From contig NZ_CP154796.1 in assembly GCF_039566955.1 (NCBI RefSeq), forward strand, positions 2,356,001 through 2,420,000: a DNA stretch of 64,000 bases, given 5' to 3'. Below are positions 16,730-24,609 of this stretch, in pieces. Both the position numbers and the translations under genes were made by a program. Numbering within the stretch: position 1 is the first letter of the stretch; each line of letters opens with the position of its first letter. The stretch is from Micromonospora sp. DSM 45708. GTDB lineage: Bacteria > Actinomycetota > Actinomycetes > Mycobacteriales > Micromonosporaceae. The notes beneath the pieces were generated by a model that saw nothing but the letters and a program-made list of their open reading frames with translations, did no database searches and was not told the DNA's origin.

Positions 16730-18003
16730 GCCCCGACGTCGTGGTGGTGGGCGCCGGCGCCGGCGGCCTGGCGAGCGCCCGCGCGCTCGGCGCGCTCGGG
16801 CTGCGGGTGCTCGTGCTCGACCGCCAGCGCACCCCCGCGTCGATCGCCAAGGGCGAGATCCTCCAGCCCGAGACCGTCCGCATCCTCGACTCGTGGGGAG
16901 TCCTCGACGCCCTGCGCGCCACCGGCGCCCGCCCGGTCGGGCGGCTGGCCATCCGGGACCCGGACGGCGATCCGCTGCTCTGCCTCGACTACGCCGGCCT
17001 ACCGGGCGCGTACCGGGAGATCCTCTGCGCCGACTACGGCGACCTGCGCGCGGTGCTCGCCGACGGACTGCCCGCCACCGTGGAGGTCCGGTGGGGTCGG
17101 CGGGTGACCGGCCTGCTGTCCGGCGACGGCGGGCGGGTGACCGGCGTCGAGGTGTCCGGCGACGGGAGCGACCGGGAGGTCCGCGCGCCGCTGGTGGTCG
17201 CCGCCGACGGCATGTCCTCGCCGCTGCGGCGGGCGGCCGGCGTCGCGGTCGAGCGCCGCGAGTACCCGCACGGCCTGGTCGCGTTCGACGTGGCCGACGC
17301 CGAGGTGGCCGACGAGGTGACCGCGTACCGGACCGGGCGCGGCCTGTGCCTGGTCTATCCGCTGCCGGGCCGGCGGTGCCGCCTCTACGTCCAGGTGACG
17401 GGCGACGAGTTCCGGGGCCGGGCCGACCTGGGCGCGTGGTGCGACCGGCTGCTCGCCGACGTGCCGGCGGTCCGGCCGATCGGCGCCGCGATCCGGGCCA
17501 GCCTGCACCGCCGTCAACTCCTCGCGGTCTACCGGCTGCGCACCGACCGCCTGGCCGTGCCCGGCCTGGCGCTCGTCGGCGAGGCGGCGCACGCGGTGCA
17601 CCCGATGGCGGCGCAGGGCGTGAACAGCTCCCTGGGCGACGCGGAGACGCTCGCGGCCAGCCTGGCGGCCGAGGGCGACGCGCCGGCTCCGGCCGCGGTG
17701 GACCGGGCGCTGCGGGCCTTCGAGGCGGCGCGCCGGCCCCGCCTCGACCACGTCGCGACCGTCAGCCACAACGCCTCCCGGATGATCACGAGCGTCTCCG
17801 GGCTGCCGAAGCTGCTCGGCGCGCGGATGATGCGCCGCACCGCCGCCAACCCGAGGCTGCTCGGGCTCACCGCCGGCAACCTCTCCGGCACGGACGTCCG
17901 GCCGCTCTCCCTCGTCGACCGGCTCTACCAGCTCGGGCTGCTCACCGACCGGCAGGCCCGCGTCCCGTCCCCGCCGGCCCCGTCGAGAAGCGAGCGATCA
18001 TGA
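16726..18003 (+). CDS. FAD-dependent monooxygenase (epoxidase-like)
   Basis: A 425-residue flavoprotein of the UbiH/PHBH class. The N-terminal dinucleotide fold is VVVGAGAGGLASARA, and the second FAD motif is LALVGEAAHAVHPMAAQGVN near residue 285, with Glu in place of the usual Asp. Residues after 360 are helical and may touch the membrane. Its ATG overlaps the cyclase stop (ATGA) and its own stop overlaps the next start. In other bacterial and fungal meroterpenoid pathways a related enzyme epoxidises the terminal alkene of the prenyl chain before cyclisation; that role is inferred here from position. Confidence 0.85.
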   Translation: MSPDVVVVGAGAGGLASARALGALGLRVLVLDRQRTPASIAKGEILQPETVRILDSWGVLDALRATGARPVGRLAIRDPDGDPLLCLDYAGLPGAYREILCADYGDLRAVLADGLPATVEVRWGRRVTGLLSGDGGRVTGVEVSGDGSDREVRAPLVVAADGMSSPLRRAAGVAVERREYPHGLVAFDVADAEVADEVTAYRTGRGLCLVYPLPGRRCRLYVQVTGDEFRGRADLGAWCDRLLADVPAVRPIGAAIRASLHRRQLLAVYRLRTDRLAVPGLALVGEAAHAVHPMAAQGVNSSLGDAETLAASLAAEGDAPAPAAVDRALRAFEAARRPRLDHVATVSHNASRMITSVSGLPKLLGARMMRRTAANPRLLGLTAGNLSGTDVRPLSLVDRLYQLGLLTDRQARVPSPPAPSRSERS

Positions 18004-19025
18004 CCCCTGCCACCGCCGTCGGGACGCACCCGCCGGTCGACCTGTCGATGAACGAGACGCCGTACCCGCCGCTGCCGGGCGTCCGGCGGATCGTCGCCGA
18101 CGGCGCCGCGACCCTCCAGCGGTACCCGGACCGCACCTCGTCGGCGCTGGTGGCCGCGCTGTCGGCGCGACTGGAGGTGGGGCCGGAGTCGATCCTGGTC
18201 GGCCCCGGCTCGGCCGGGCTGTGCCAGCACCTGGTGCAGTCCCTCGGCCCCCGGCCGGAGGTCGTCCACGCGGCGCTGTCGTTCGAGGGCTACCCGCTGA
18301 TCGTCCGCAACGCCGGCGCGACCGCGGTGCCGGTGCCGCTGGACGGCTACGACCACGACCTGCCCGCGATGGCGGACGCGGTGACCGACCGGACCCGCTG
18401 CGTGCTGCTCTGCCACCCCAACAACCCGACCGGGGCGGCGCTGCGCCGCGCCGAGGTGCGCGCGTTCCTCGACCGGATCCCGGCCGACGTGCCGGTCATC
18501 GTGGACGAGGCATACCGGGAGTTCGTCACCGACCCGGACGCGCCGGACGGGATGGAGCTGTACCGGGCGTACGACAACGTCTGCGTGCTGCGCACCTTCT
18601 CCAAGGCGTACGGGTTGGCCGCGCTGCGCGTCGGGTACGCCGTGGTGCCGCCCCGGCTGCTCCCGGCGGCGGCGCTGACCGGGGCGGTGTTCTTCCCGAA
18701 CGCGCTCGCCCAGGCGGCGGCCGTGGCGAGCCTGGCGCCGGAGGTCACGCCGGAGCTGACCCGGCGGTGCGCGGACCTGGTGGCGGCGCGCGCCGGCCTG
18801 ACCGACGCGTTGCGGGGCCTGGGGCTCACCGTGGCGCCCAGCGAGGCCAACTTCGTGTGGCTGCCGCTGGGGGAGCGGGCGGTGCCGTTCGCCGACCGGG
18901 CCCGGGCGGCCGGCATCCTGGTGATGGCGCTGCCCGGCGCCGGTGTCCGGATCACGGTCGGCTCGGACGAGGCGAACGACCGGCTCTGCGCGTTCGTCCG
19001 GGCGGCGCTCGACGAGGGCTTCTGA
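18000..19025 (+). CDS. HisC-like PLP-dependent aminotransferase
   Basis: A 341-residue fold-type I aminotransferase related to histidinol-phosphate aminotransferase. The PLP lysine is in RTFSKAYGLAALRVGY, the HPNNPTG motif and VDEAYREF (Asp for the pyridine nitrogen) are present, and the C-terminal GAGVRITVG carries the carboxylate Arg. The start overlaps the monooxygenase stop, so it is the fifth coupled gene of the terpenoid cassette. No other his genes are near, so a cluster-specific role is likely: transamination of a carbonyl in the product or making an amino-acid-derived building block. Confidence 0.88.
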   Translation: MTPATAVGTHPPVDLSMNETPYPPLPGVRRIVADGAATLQRYPDRTSSALVAALSARLEVGPESILVGPGSAGLCQHLVQSLGPRPEVVHAALSFEGYPLIVRNAGATAVPVPLDGYDHDLPAMADAVTDRTRCVLLCHPNNPTGAALRRAEVRAFLDRIPADVPVIVDEAYREFVTDPDAPDGMELYRAYDNVCVLRTFSKAYGLAALRVGYAVVPPRLLPAAALTGAVFFPNALAQAAAVASLAPEVTPELTRRCADLVAARAGLTDALRGLGLTVAPSEANFVWLPLGERAVPFADRARAAGILVMALPGAGVRITVGSDEANDRLCAFVRAALDEGF

Positions 19026-19026
19026 G

Positions 19027-19215
19027 TCAGCGCGGAGACCGCGCGTCGCCGGCCGACCGCCGCGCCGTGAGGCGGGCGCGTGCCCAGCGCAGGGACGGAC
19101 AGCCGTCCGTCCGGTCGTGGCACCGATGGCAGTAACCCAAGATCCAATGCCGCCGGATGATCAGCTTAGCCAGCTCCGGCACCCACTCCGACCGGGGTGT
19201 TTCTCTCTCGATCAT
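19027..19215 (-). CDS. Small cysteine/histidine-rich protein
   Basis: A 62-residue frame starting with ATG. The middle reads WILGYCHRCHDRTDGCPS, giving CxxC plus a third Cys and two His that could bind zinc, followed by an Arg-rich helix. It resembles short actinomycete proteins often encoded beside DNA-binding regulators, though I cannot name a family. It is divergent from the small HTH gene at 19370, and its stop lies one base from the aminotransferase stop. It could equally be a chance frame; the cysteine pattern is the main support. Confidence 0.4.
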   Translation of the reverse strand: MIERETPRSEWVPELAKLIIRRHWILGYCHRCHDRTDGCPSLRWARARLTARRSAGDARSPR

Positions 19216-19302
19216 GCTGTCTCCCGAGACATGCAGATCCGGGCACCGAACCCCGTTCAGGTACCCGGACCGCTCACCGGACGTGCCCCACCAGCCTCCC
19301 TT

Positions 19303-19343
19303 GCAACGTGTACACCGTCAAGGTTGGAAGTGGCAACGTGTAC
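19303..19343. repeat. Direct repeat pair upstream of the HTH gene
   Basis: GCAACGTGTAC occurs at 19303-19313 and again at 19333-19343, exactly 30 bases apart (about three helical turns), in the gap between two divergent small genes. Such spacing puts both copies on the same face of the DNA and suggests binding sites for a regulator, perhaps the AlpA-like protein encoded 27 bases downstream. Confidence 0.45.
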
Positions 19344-19369
19344 GCCAATCACGTGCATACGGTCACGGC

Positions 19370-19582
19370 GTGAGGCTTGTGGCGCTCTCCGATATCGCGG
19401 ACATGCTCGGTGGCGTGTCGCGCACGCGGGCGACCGAGATCACGAACCGGTCCACCTTCCCGGACCCCATCGACACGGTGGCGAGTGGCAAGGTCCGGGT
19501 GTGGGACCGCGCCGACGTCGAAGCCTGGATCAGGCGGTACCGGCCGAACCAGCCCCGTGGCGGGGACGACGAACAGCCCTGA
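19370..19582 (+). CDS. AlpA-like small helix-turn-helix DNA-binding protein
   Basis: A 70-residue protein with the layout of AlpA/excisionase-type regulators: a first helix (LSDIADMLGG), a turn and recognition helix (SRTRATEITN), then a wing ending in the typical FPDPIDTVASGKVRVWDRADVEAWI pattern, which I cite only by its ends (FPDP and DVEAWI). The GTG at 19370 is chosen because the domain begins there; upstream in-frame residues look non-coding. Such proteins regulate prophage or integrative-element genes or local operons. It sits beside direct repeats that may be its sites, inside an otherwise biosynthetic region. Confidence 0.65.
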   Translation: MRLVALSDIADMLGGVSRTRATEITNRSTFPDPIDTVASGKVRVWDRADVEAWIRRYRPNQPRGGDDEQP

Positions 19583-19646
19583 GGCCACGGACCATCGGAT
19601 GTTCGGCTCTTGAGGGCATGCCGCCGCGTTGTCACACTTGCTTGCT

Positions 19647-19859
19647 ATGAGTGTCAAGCGGCACGGGCGCCCGCATCAGCCGAGTGACGAGATCGCGGAA
19701 CGACGTGAGCGACGCGACGTCCGGATCCGCGCGGATCGGGTCGAACTCGCGATGGCGGAGTTGGACGACAAGCCGCCGACCGACGACATCGAGTTCGGGC
19801 CCGGCCGCGACACGCGGGTACGGCGCGGAGGACTGCCTGGCCTTGGGCGAGGTCGGTGA
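19647..19859 (+). CDS. Small charged hypothetical protein
   Basis: A 70-residue frame from an ATG. It is rich in Arg, Glu and Asp in its first half (HQPSDEIAERRERRDVRIRA) and ends in a Gly/Arg tail that looks out of frame. It may be a short helical protein or the start of a decayed gene, since the next 150 bases contain no continuation and a gene remnant follows at 20014. No family is recognised. Confidence 0.25.
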   Translation: MSVKRHGRPHQPSDEIAERRERRDVRIRADRVELAMAELDDKPPTDDIEFGPGRDTRVRRGGLPGLGRGR

Positions 19860-20013
19860 CCCGCCCCGGCCACTCCGGGTGATCGAAGCGAGCCGGGTGA
19901 TCGACAGCCGGCGACTTTCGCCAGCAGGCTTTCACCGGAGCAGGTGCGACCGGTGATCCCGCGTGCGGAGGGAGCGGCAGTCGAGCCCCGGGCAGACCGG
20001 TGAGAATGGCCCG

Positions 20014-20311
20014 ATGGAGATTCGTTTCGACTTCGGCGGCGAGCGCGGGCGCGTGATGGTGGAGGTCGTGCCGAACGCCGACCCGGTGGCCCTCGGAAAG
20101 ACCGAACGCGAACGGGGCATGCCGGTGTGTACGGCATCCGTCGAGTTCAGCGCCGGCCTGGGGTTATGAGCAGGATGCCGAGGACCGGCTGCACCTGTCG
20201 CAGGCACGGTTGCTGCGCCCGGCCGACTGGGACGGCCACCGCGCTTACCTGGCCGGGCGGTATCCGACGTGGACGTTCAGCGACGGGAGCCCGCTCCTCG
20301 GCCAAACCTGA
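20014..20311 (+). pseudogene. Remnant of a conserved actinobacterial hypothetical gene with internal deletion
   Basis: From the ATG at 20014 about 50 residues (MEIRFDFGGERGRVMVEVV through VCTASVEFSAG) read well in one frame and then hit a stop. In the next frame a second coherent block follows at once: WGYEQDAEDRLHL, then RPADWDGHRAYL and YPTWTFSDG, ending at TGA 20311. From memory these blocks are the N- and C-terminal ends of a roughly 170-190-residue actinobacterial protein of unknown function whose middle is missing here. I infer a deletion across about 20150-20165 that also shifted the frame. Confidence 0.6.
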
Positions 20312-20551
20312 CGAGCGTGCCGGCCGGGTGCAAGCGGCTCGGGGAGCGCGGACCATCGCGCAAACGGCTCGACCGCCGCCCGGCCGGCGCCTAGGGTCGA
20401 CCTGTGCCACCGGTCCCGCTCGGCCTCGACAGCACGCTCATCCGCCGTGCCCGATCGTCGCGGCACCCGGCCACCCACTGTGCCGCCCCGCCGATTGCGA
20501 CGGTCGAGGGCCGGCCGGTCGCGGGCGAGATTCCGCCGTCCGGGAGCTGAG

Positions 20552-21367
20552 GTGGCGACGACGCATGCCGTGGCCGTGGCCCGGTCGGTCGCGTCGTCGC
20601 TCGACCTGCCGAGCCGGAACGCGATCATCCTGCACGAATCGAACCGGATCACGCTGCGCCTGCTGCCGTGCGACGTGCTGGCCCGGGTGTCACCGGTGAC
20701 GGACCACGACGCCGCCCGTTTCGAGCTGGAGATCGCGCGACGACTGGCCGGCGGGGAAAGTCCGGTGGCGGTGCTCGACCCGCGCGTGCCGCCACGCGTC
20801 TACGAGCACGAGGGGTACGTGGTCACGCTATGGCGCTACTACGAGCCGTCGACCCGCACGATCTCGCCGGCGGACTACGCCGCGACGCTCGTCCGGCTGC
20901 ACGCCGGACTGCGCGACCTGGACCTTCCGGCGCCGCACTTCACGGACCGGGTCGAGCGGGCACAGCGGTTGGTGGCCGACCGGGACCGCACGCCCGACCT
21001 CGTCGACGCGGACCGTGAGCTTCTCGACTCCACCCTGCGGACGCTTCGCCACGCCGTCACCGAACGCGCCCGTGCCGAGCAGATCCTGCACGGCGAGCCA
21101 CACCCGGGCAACCTGCTGTCGACGAGGACGGGGCCGTTGTTCACCGATCTGGAGACCTGCTGCCGGGGGCCGGTCGAGTTCGATCTCGCCCACGCGCCCG
21201 AGGAGGTGGCCGGGCACTATCCGGGGGTCGACCACGACCTGTTGCGCGCATGCCGGACGCTCACGCTGGCAGTGGCCACCACGTGGCGCTGGGATCGTGA
21301 CGACCGGCTCCCGGACGGACGCCGGTTGGCCGCCGAGTGGCTCGGACGGATCCGGGGGCACGACTGA
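20552..21367 (+). CDS. Aminoglycoside phosphotransferase (APH)-fold kinase
   Basis: A 271-residue kinase-like protein. The catalytic loop reads LHGEPHPGNLL, with Glu where most APH enzymes have Asp, and the metal-binding segment is LFTDLETCCRGPVEFDLA. The N-lobe has a weak ATP-binding pattern. The GTG at 20552 follows GGGAGCTGAG. Family members phosphorylate small molecules such as sugars, choline or antibiotics. Here it could be a resistance or tailoring kinase, or unrelated to the cluster. The HGE change may lower or alter activity. Confidence 0.75.
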   Translation: MATTHAVAVARSVASSLDLPSRNAIILHESNRITLRLLPCDVLARVSPVTDHDAARFELEIARRLAGGESPVAVLDPRVPPRVYEHEGYVVTLWRYYEPSTRTISPADYAATLVRLHAGLRDLDLPAPHFTDRVERAQRLVADRDRTPDLVDADRELLDSTLRTLRHAVTERARAEQILHGEPHPGNLLSTRTGPLFTDLETCCRGPVEFDLAHAPEEVAGHYPGVDHDLLRACRTLTLAVATTWRWDRDDRLPDGRRLAAEWLGRIRGHD

Positions 21368-21463
21368 ATCCTCGGCCGGCAGGAAGCCGTCCCACGGGTG
21401 TGCGTCGGACCGGGTGTCCGGTGACCGGCCGCGCACATCGCCCTCCGCGGGCCCCGCCGTCGG

Positions 21464-22285
21464 TCACGGTTGGTCGGTCGCGGTCGCCACCAGGCACAGG
21501 TAGCGCAGGTCCGGGTCGTAGTCGGCGGCCACCGCCACACGGGGCCGCTCCGGGCCGTCGACGAGCCGGTCCAGCAACGCCCACCACACGCCAGTGGACG
21601 GTTGCCCCGGCGGCACCACCGTCACCGGGCTCCCGCCCGCCGCGACCCCGGCGAGATCTGGCCCGAGTACCACCGAGACGTCCGCGCGCCCGGCGTCCAG
21701 CGCGCGCAACTCGGCCGCCGCCAGGGCGGCCACGTCGTCCGGCCCGACGTCCGCGTGCTGCCGGACCGAGGTCACCCGCGCGCTGTCGTCGGCCGGGCCG
21801 TCGCCGAGCAGCAGCGCCACCGCCCGGTGCCGGTCCGCCACGGCAACCCCCGGGTCGTACGGCAGCACGGACTGCTCGACGACGAGGAGCAGGGTCCGGC
21901 GGTACGCGTGGGCACCGGCGATCCGCAGCCCGGTGAACGCCGCCGCCGACCCCTGGTCGCAGAGCGCGAAGGACATCGGCGTGCCGGGGCAGACGTGACT
22001 GAGGTAGGCCGCGGTGGCCCGGCCGGGCAGCGCGTCGTGCACGGCGAACGCCAGCACCAGCAGGTCGACCGGCTCGTCCTCGGGCACGAGCGCCCCGATC
22101 AGCTCGGCGGCCATCTCCCCGTAGGACTGGCCCCGCGCTGCCGCGTCGACCCGTAGGCCGTACGGGCGCACCAGGTCGGTCAGGTACTCGCCGGCACGTT
22201 CGCGCAGCACGGGATCCTCGAGCAGTGCCGCCGGGCCGGTGAACTCCCGGCGCGCGGCCCGGATCAGGTGCAGGTCGGTGCCCAT
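21464..22285 (-). CDS. KAS-III-like (thiolase-fold) protein lacking catalytic residues
   Basis: A 273-residue protein with thiolase-fold features. The segment FALCDQGSAAAFTGLRIAG lines up with QQSCASALAAVEVAG of its neighbour, which puts Gly or Ser where the active-site Cys belongs; a Cys occurs three residues earlier. The later His and Asn motifs of KAS III are also missing and the protein is about 50 residues short. It follows the KAS III gene after 12 bases with GGGGAG before its ATG. I suspect it is a non-catalytic partner in a heteromer, as chain-length factors are for type II KS enzymes. Independent loss of function is the alternative. Confidence 0.6.
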   Translation of the reverse strand: MGTDLHLIRAARREFTGPAALLEDPVLRERAGEYLTDLVRPYGLRVDAAARGQSYGEMAAELIGALVPEDEPVDLLVLAFAVHDALPGRATAAYLSHVCPGTPMSFALCDQGSAAAFTGLRIAGAHAYRRTLLLVVEQSVLPYDPGVAVADRHRAVALLLGDGPADDSARVTSVRQHADVGPDDVAALAAAELRALDAGRADVSVVLGPDLAGVAAGGSPVTVVPPGQPSTGVWWALLDRLVDGPERPRVAVAADYDPDLRYLCLVATATDQP

Positions 22286-22297
22286 GACGCTCCCCGG

Positions 22298-23236
22298 TCA
22301 GTGCTCGAACACCATGGCGGCGAAGGTGGCCCCGTCCCCGGCGCCGACGGCCGCCACGAGGTACCGGTCGCCCGGCCGCAGCAGGTCGCGTTCCCGCGCG
22401 GTGCGGTAGTTGACGAACGCGTCCGCGCAGAACACGTGCCCGGCGCCGGTGACGTTGTCCAGCAGCACCCGGTCCAGCGGGAAACCGATCAGCTTGACCA
22501 GCCGCTTCCAGGTCATCAGGTTGACGTTGTGCGGCAGGATCAGCCGCAGGTCGGCGAGCGTCGTGCCGGCCCGTGCCAGGGCCCGACCGATCACCTCGGC
22601 CAGCGCCGGCCGGTACTCGCGCTGGAACCGGGCCGGGGACGCGCCGCCGGCCACGTCGAACTCGCCCCGCTGCGCGCTGGCGTAGGCGAGCAGCCGGTCC
22701 CGCCGGCCGTGCGCGCTGACCAGGCACGCGGACGCGCCCTCGCTGAACACCGACGTCTCCGGGATGAACTGGGCGTCGCGGGTGAACGCCTTCTCCCCGG
22801 TGAGGACCAGCGCGAGCGGCTCGTCGCCCGGCGGGTGCGGCTCGGCGGCCAGCAGCCGGCCGGCCACCTCGACCGCCGCCAACGCGCTCGCGCAGGACTG
22901 CTGCGTCAGCGTGAACGCCAGGGCGTGTCCCAGGCCGAGCGCCCGGCAGACGTCGTGCAGCGGATTGACCGGGTACGGCGCCACCACCGGGAAGGCCCGG
23001 CCGTGGACCACGAACCGCACCCGGTGCTCCGCGCCGCGCAGCGCGGTGAGGCCGCCGATCGCCTGCCGCAGCAGGTCGGCCAGGGACAGGTCGGGGTCGC
23101 GCCGCACCTCGGTCAGCCCGTGGAACCGCCGGAACAGCCGGATCTGCATCTCGGTCAGGCCCAGCGGCGCGGCCAGGCTCTCGACCGGGACGCGGCGGGT
23201 CGGCAGGAACACCGAGACGGCGTCGATAGCCGTCAT
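22298..23236 (-). CDS. KAS III-type (FabH-like) ketoacyl synthase or acyltransferase
   Basis: A 312-residue thiolase-fold enzyme. The nucleophile is in LTQQSCASALAAV, the His is in ILPHNVNLMTWKRL and the Asn in LDNVTGAGHVF, so the Cys-His-Asn set is complete although the motifs differ from those of primary FabH. Such divergent KAS III enzymes either start a chain from an acyl-CoA or transfer acyl groups to oxygen or nitrogen (CerJ type). The ATG at 23236 is listed; a GTG 6 bases upstream is possible. It is co-directional with the cysteine-less partner and divergent from a GT1 gene 71 bases away. Confidence 0.8.
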   Translation of the reverse strand: MTAIDAVSVFLPTRRVPVESLAAPLGLTEMQIRLFRRFHGLTEVRRDPDLSLADLLRQAIGGLTALRGAEHRVRFVVHGRAFPVVAPYPVNPLHDVCRALGLGHALAFTLTQQSCASALAAVEVAGRLLAAEPHPPGDEPLALVLTGEKAFTRDAQFIPETSVFSEGASACLVSAHGRRDRLLAYASAQRGEFDVAGGASPARFQREYRPALAEVIGRALARAGTTLADLRLILPHNVNLMTWKRLVKLIGFPLDRVLLDNVTGAGHVFCADAFVNYRTARERDLLRPGDRYLVAAVGAGDGATFAAMVFEH

Positions 23237-23307
23237 CCGCACACCGTCACGGGAAGGATCAGATCAACGGCGTCGATGGATGTCAACGCGCATGGCATCA
23301 TATCGAC

Positions 23308-24459
23308 GTGGCTCGCTTCCTCTTCGTGGTGCTGCCGGTGGTCTCCCATCTGAACGCCCCGCTCGCCATCGGTCAGGCGTTGACGGCGGCCGGACACGAG
23401 GTGGCCTGGTGCGGGCCCCGCAGCGACCTGCGTCCGCTGATCGGCCCGGACGCCACGCTGTTCCCGACCGGGAAGCGTTGGTACCGCCCGGACGGCGAGT
23501 CCGGGATGGCCTCGGTGCGCAGCCTCTGGGAGGGGCACGTGCTGCCGGCCAACCGTTTCATCCGGGACGCCGCCGAGCGGGCGGTCGCGGAGTACCGGCC
23601 GGATGTCGTCGTCGCCGACCAGTACGCGCTGGCCGGCGCGCTGGCCGCGCACCGGCACGGGGTGCCCTGGGCGACGTTCTGCGTCGGTGTGCTGGAACTG
23701 ACCCCGCCGACGGCGGAGATGCCCGAGTTCACCGACTGGGTGGCAGCCCAGGTGAGGCACGTGTGGGCGATGACCGACCTGCCCGCCGACGAGACGTTCG
23801 ACCTGCGCTTCTCGCCGTACCTGGTGATCGGGCTGACCACCACGGCGCTGACCGGCCCGGCACCGATGCCGGCGCGGTGCGTGCTGACCGGGCCGGCGCT
23901 GGGGCGGCGGCCGAACGCGCCCGACTTCGACTGGGACGCCTGGGAGCCGGGGCGGCGGCACGTGCTGGTCACCGTCGGGACGATGGCCGAGCACCTGGCC
24001 CGCGACTTCTACCAACGGATGACCGCCGCGACCGCGCCGCTCGCCGACCGGCTCCAGGTGATCGTCACCGCCCCGGCGGACCTGCTGCCCGACCCGCCGG
24101 CGCACGTGCTGGTCGCGTCCCGCGTGCCGGTGCTGGAGCTGCTGCCCCGGCTGGACGCGGTGGTCTCGCACGGCGGGCTGGGCACCGTCTCCGAGGCGCT
24201 GGCGCACGGCGTGCCGGTGGTGGTCGCGCCGATCCGGCACGACCAGCCGACCATCGCGCGCCAGGTCACCCGGGCCGGCGCCGGCCGCGAGGTCGACTTC
24301 CGCGAGGCGACCCCGGCGGAACTGACCGAGGCGGTGACCGCGGTCCTCGACGACCCGGCGTACCGGGCCGGGGCGCGCCGCGTACGCGACTCGTTCGCCG
24401 TGGCCGGCGGCGCCGGCGCGGCGGCGGCGCACCTCGCCGCGCTGGCCGCGACGCCGTGA
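23308..24459 (+). CDS. GT1 (MGT-type) glycosyltransferase
   Basis: A 383-residue GT-B enzyme of the UGT/macrolide glycosyltransferase type. The N-terminus is FLFVVLPVVSHLNAPLAIGQAL, and the donor-binding segment VVSHGGLGTVSEALAHGVPV contains the conserved HGG. It would use a nucleotide sugar to decorate the cluster product. It has a GTG start without a clear Shine-Dalgarno, close to the divergent KAS III gene, so it may be leaderless. It is the second GT1 in the cluster and not closely similar to the one at 8206, so more than one sugar addition is likely. Confidence 0.87.
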   Translation: MARFLFVVLPVVSHLNAPLAIGQALTAAGHEVAWCGPRSDLRPLIGPDATLFPTGKRWYRPDGESGMASVRSLWEGHVLPANRFIRDAAERAVAEYRPDVVVADQYALAGALAAHRHGVPWATFCVGVLELTPPTAEMPEFTDWVAAQVRHVWAMTDLPADETFDLRFSPYLVIGLTTTALTGPAPMPARCVLTGPALGRRPNAPDFDWDAWEPGRRHVLVTVGTMAEHLARDFYQRMTAATAPLADRLQVIVTAPADLLPDPPAHVLVASRVPVLELLPRLDAVVSHGGLGTVSEALAHGVPVVVAPIRHDQPTIARQVTRAGAGREVDFREATPAELTEAVTAVLDDPAYRAGARRVRDSFAVAGGAGAAAAHLAALAATP

Positions 24460-24557
24460 CGACGGGCCGCACCGAACCGCAACGCATCGACCGTTGTCCC
24501 GCGCCCGTGGTCGCACTAGCCTGACCTGGCGCCCCTCGCACGGGCACCGTCGGGACA

Positions 24558-24582
24558 GGCCGGCCCGCGACGCGGGCCGGCC
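24558..24582. terminator. Perfect GC-rich inverted repeat
   Basis: Arms of 12 bases (24558-24569 and 24571-24582) are perfectly complementary with a single base between, about 100 bases after the GT1 stop and 28 bases before the ABC transporter start. It may end the GT1 message or act as a leader hairpin for the transporter operon. There is no U-tract. Confidence 0.5.
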
Positions 24583-24609
24583 CGCGTCGTCGCCGCACGA
24601 GGAGGCTCG

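Noticed and set aside
19654..20137. Minus-strand hypothetical frames in the island
   Set aside because: They are Arg/Ser/Pro-rich with no motif or ribosome site and overlap better-supported plus-strand frames or remnants.
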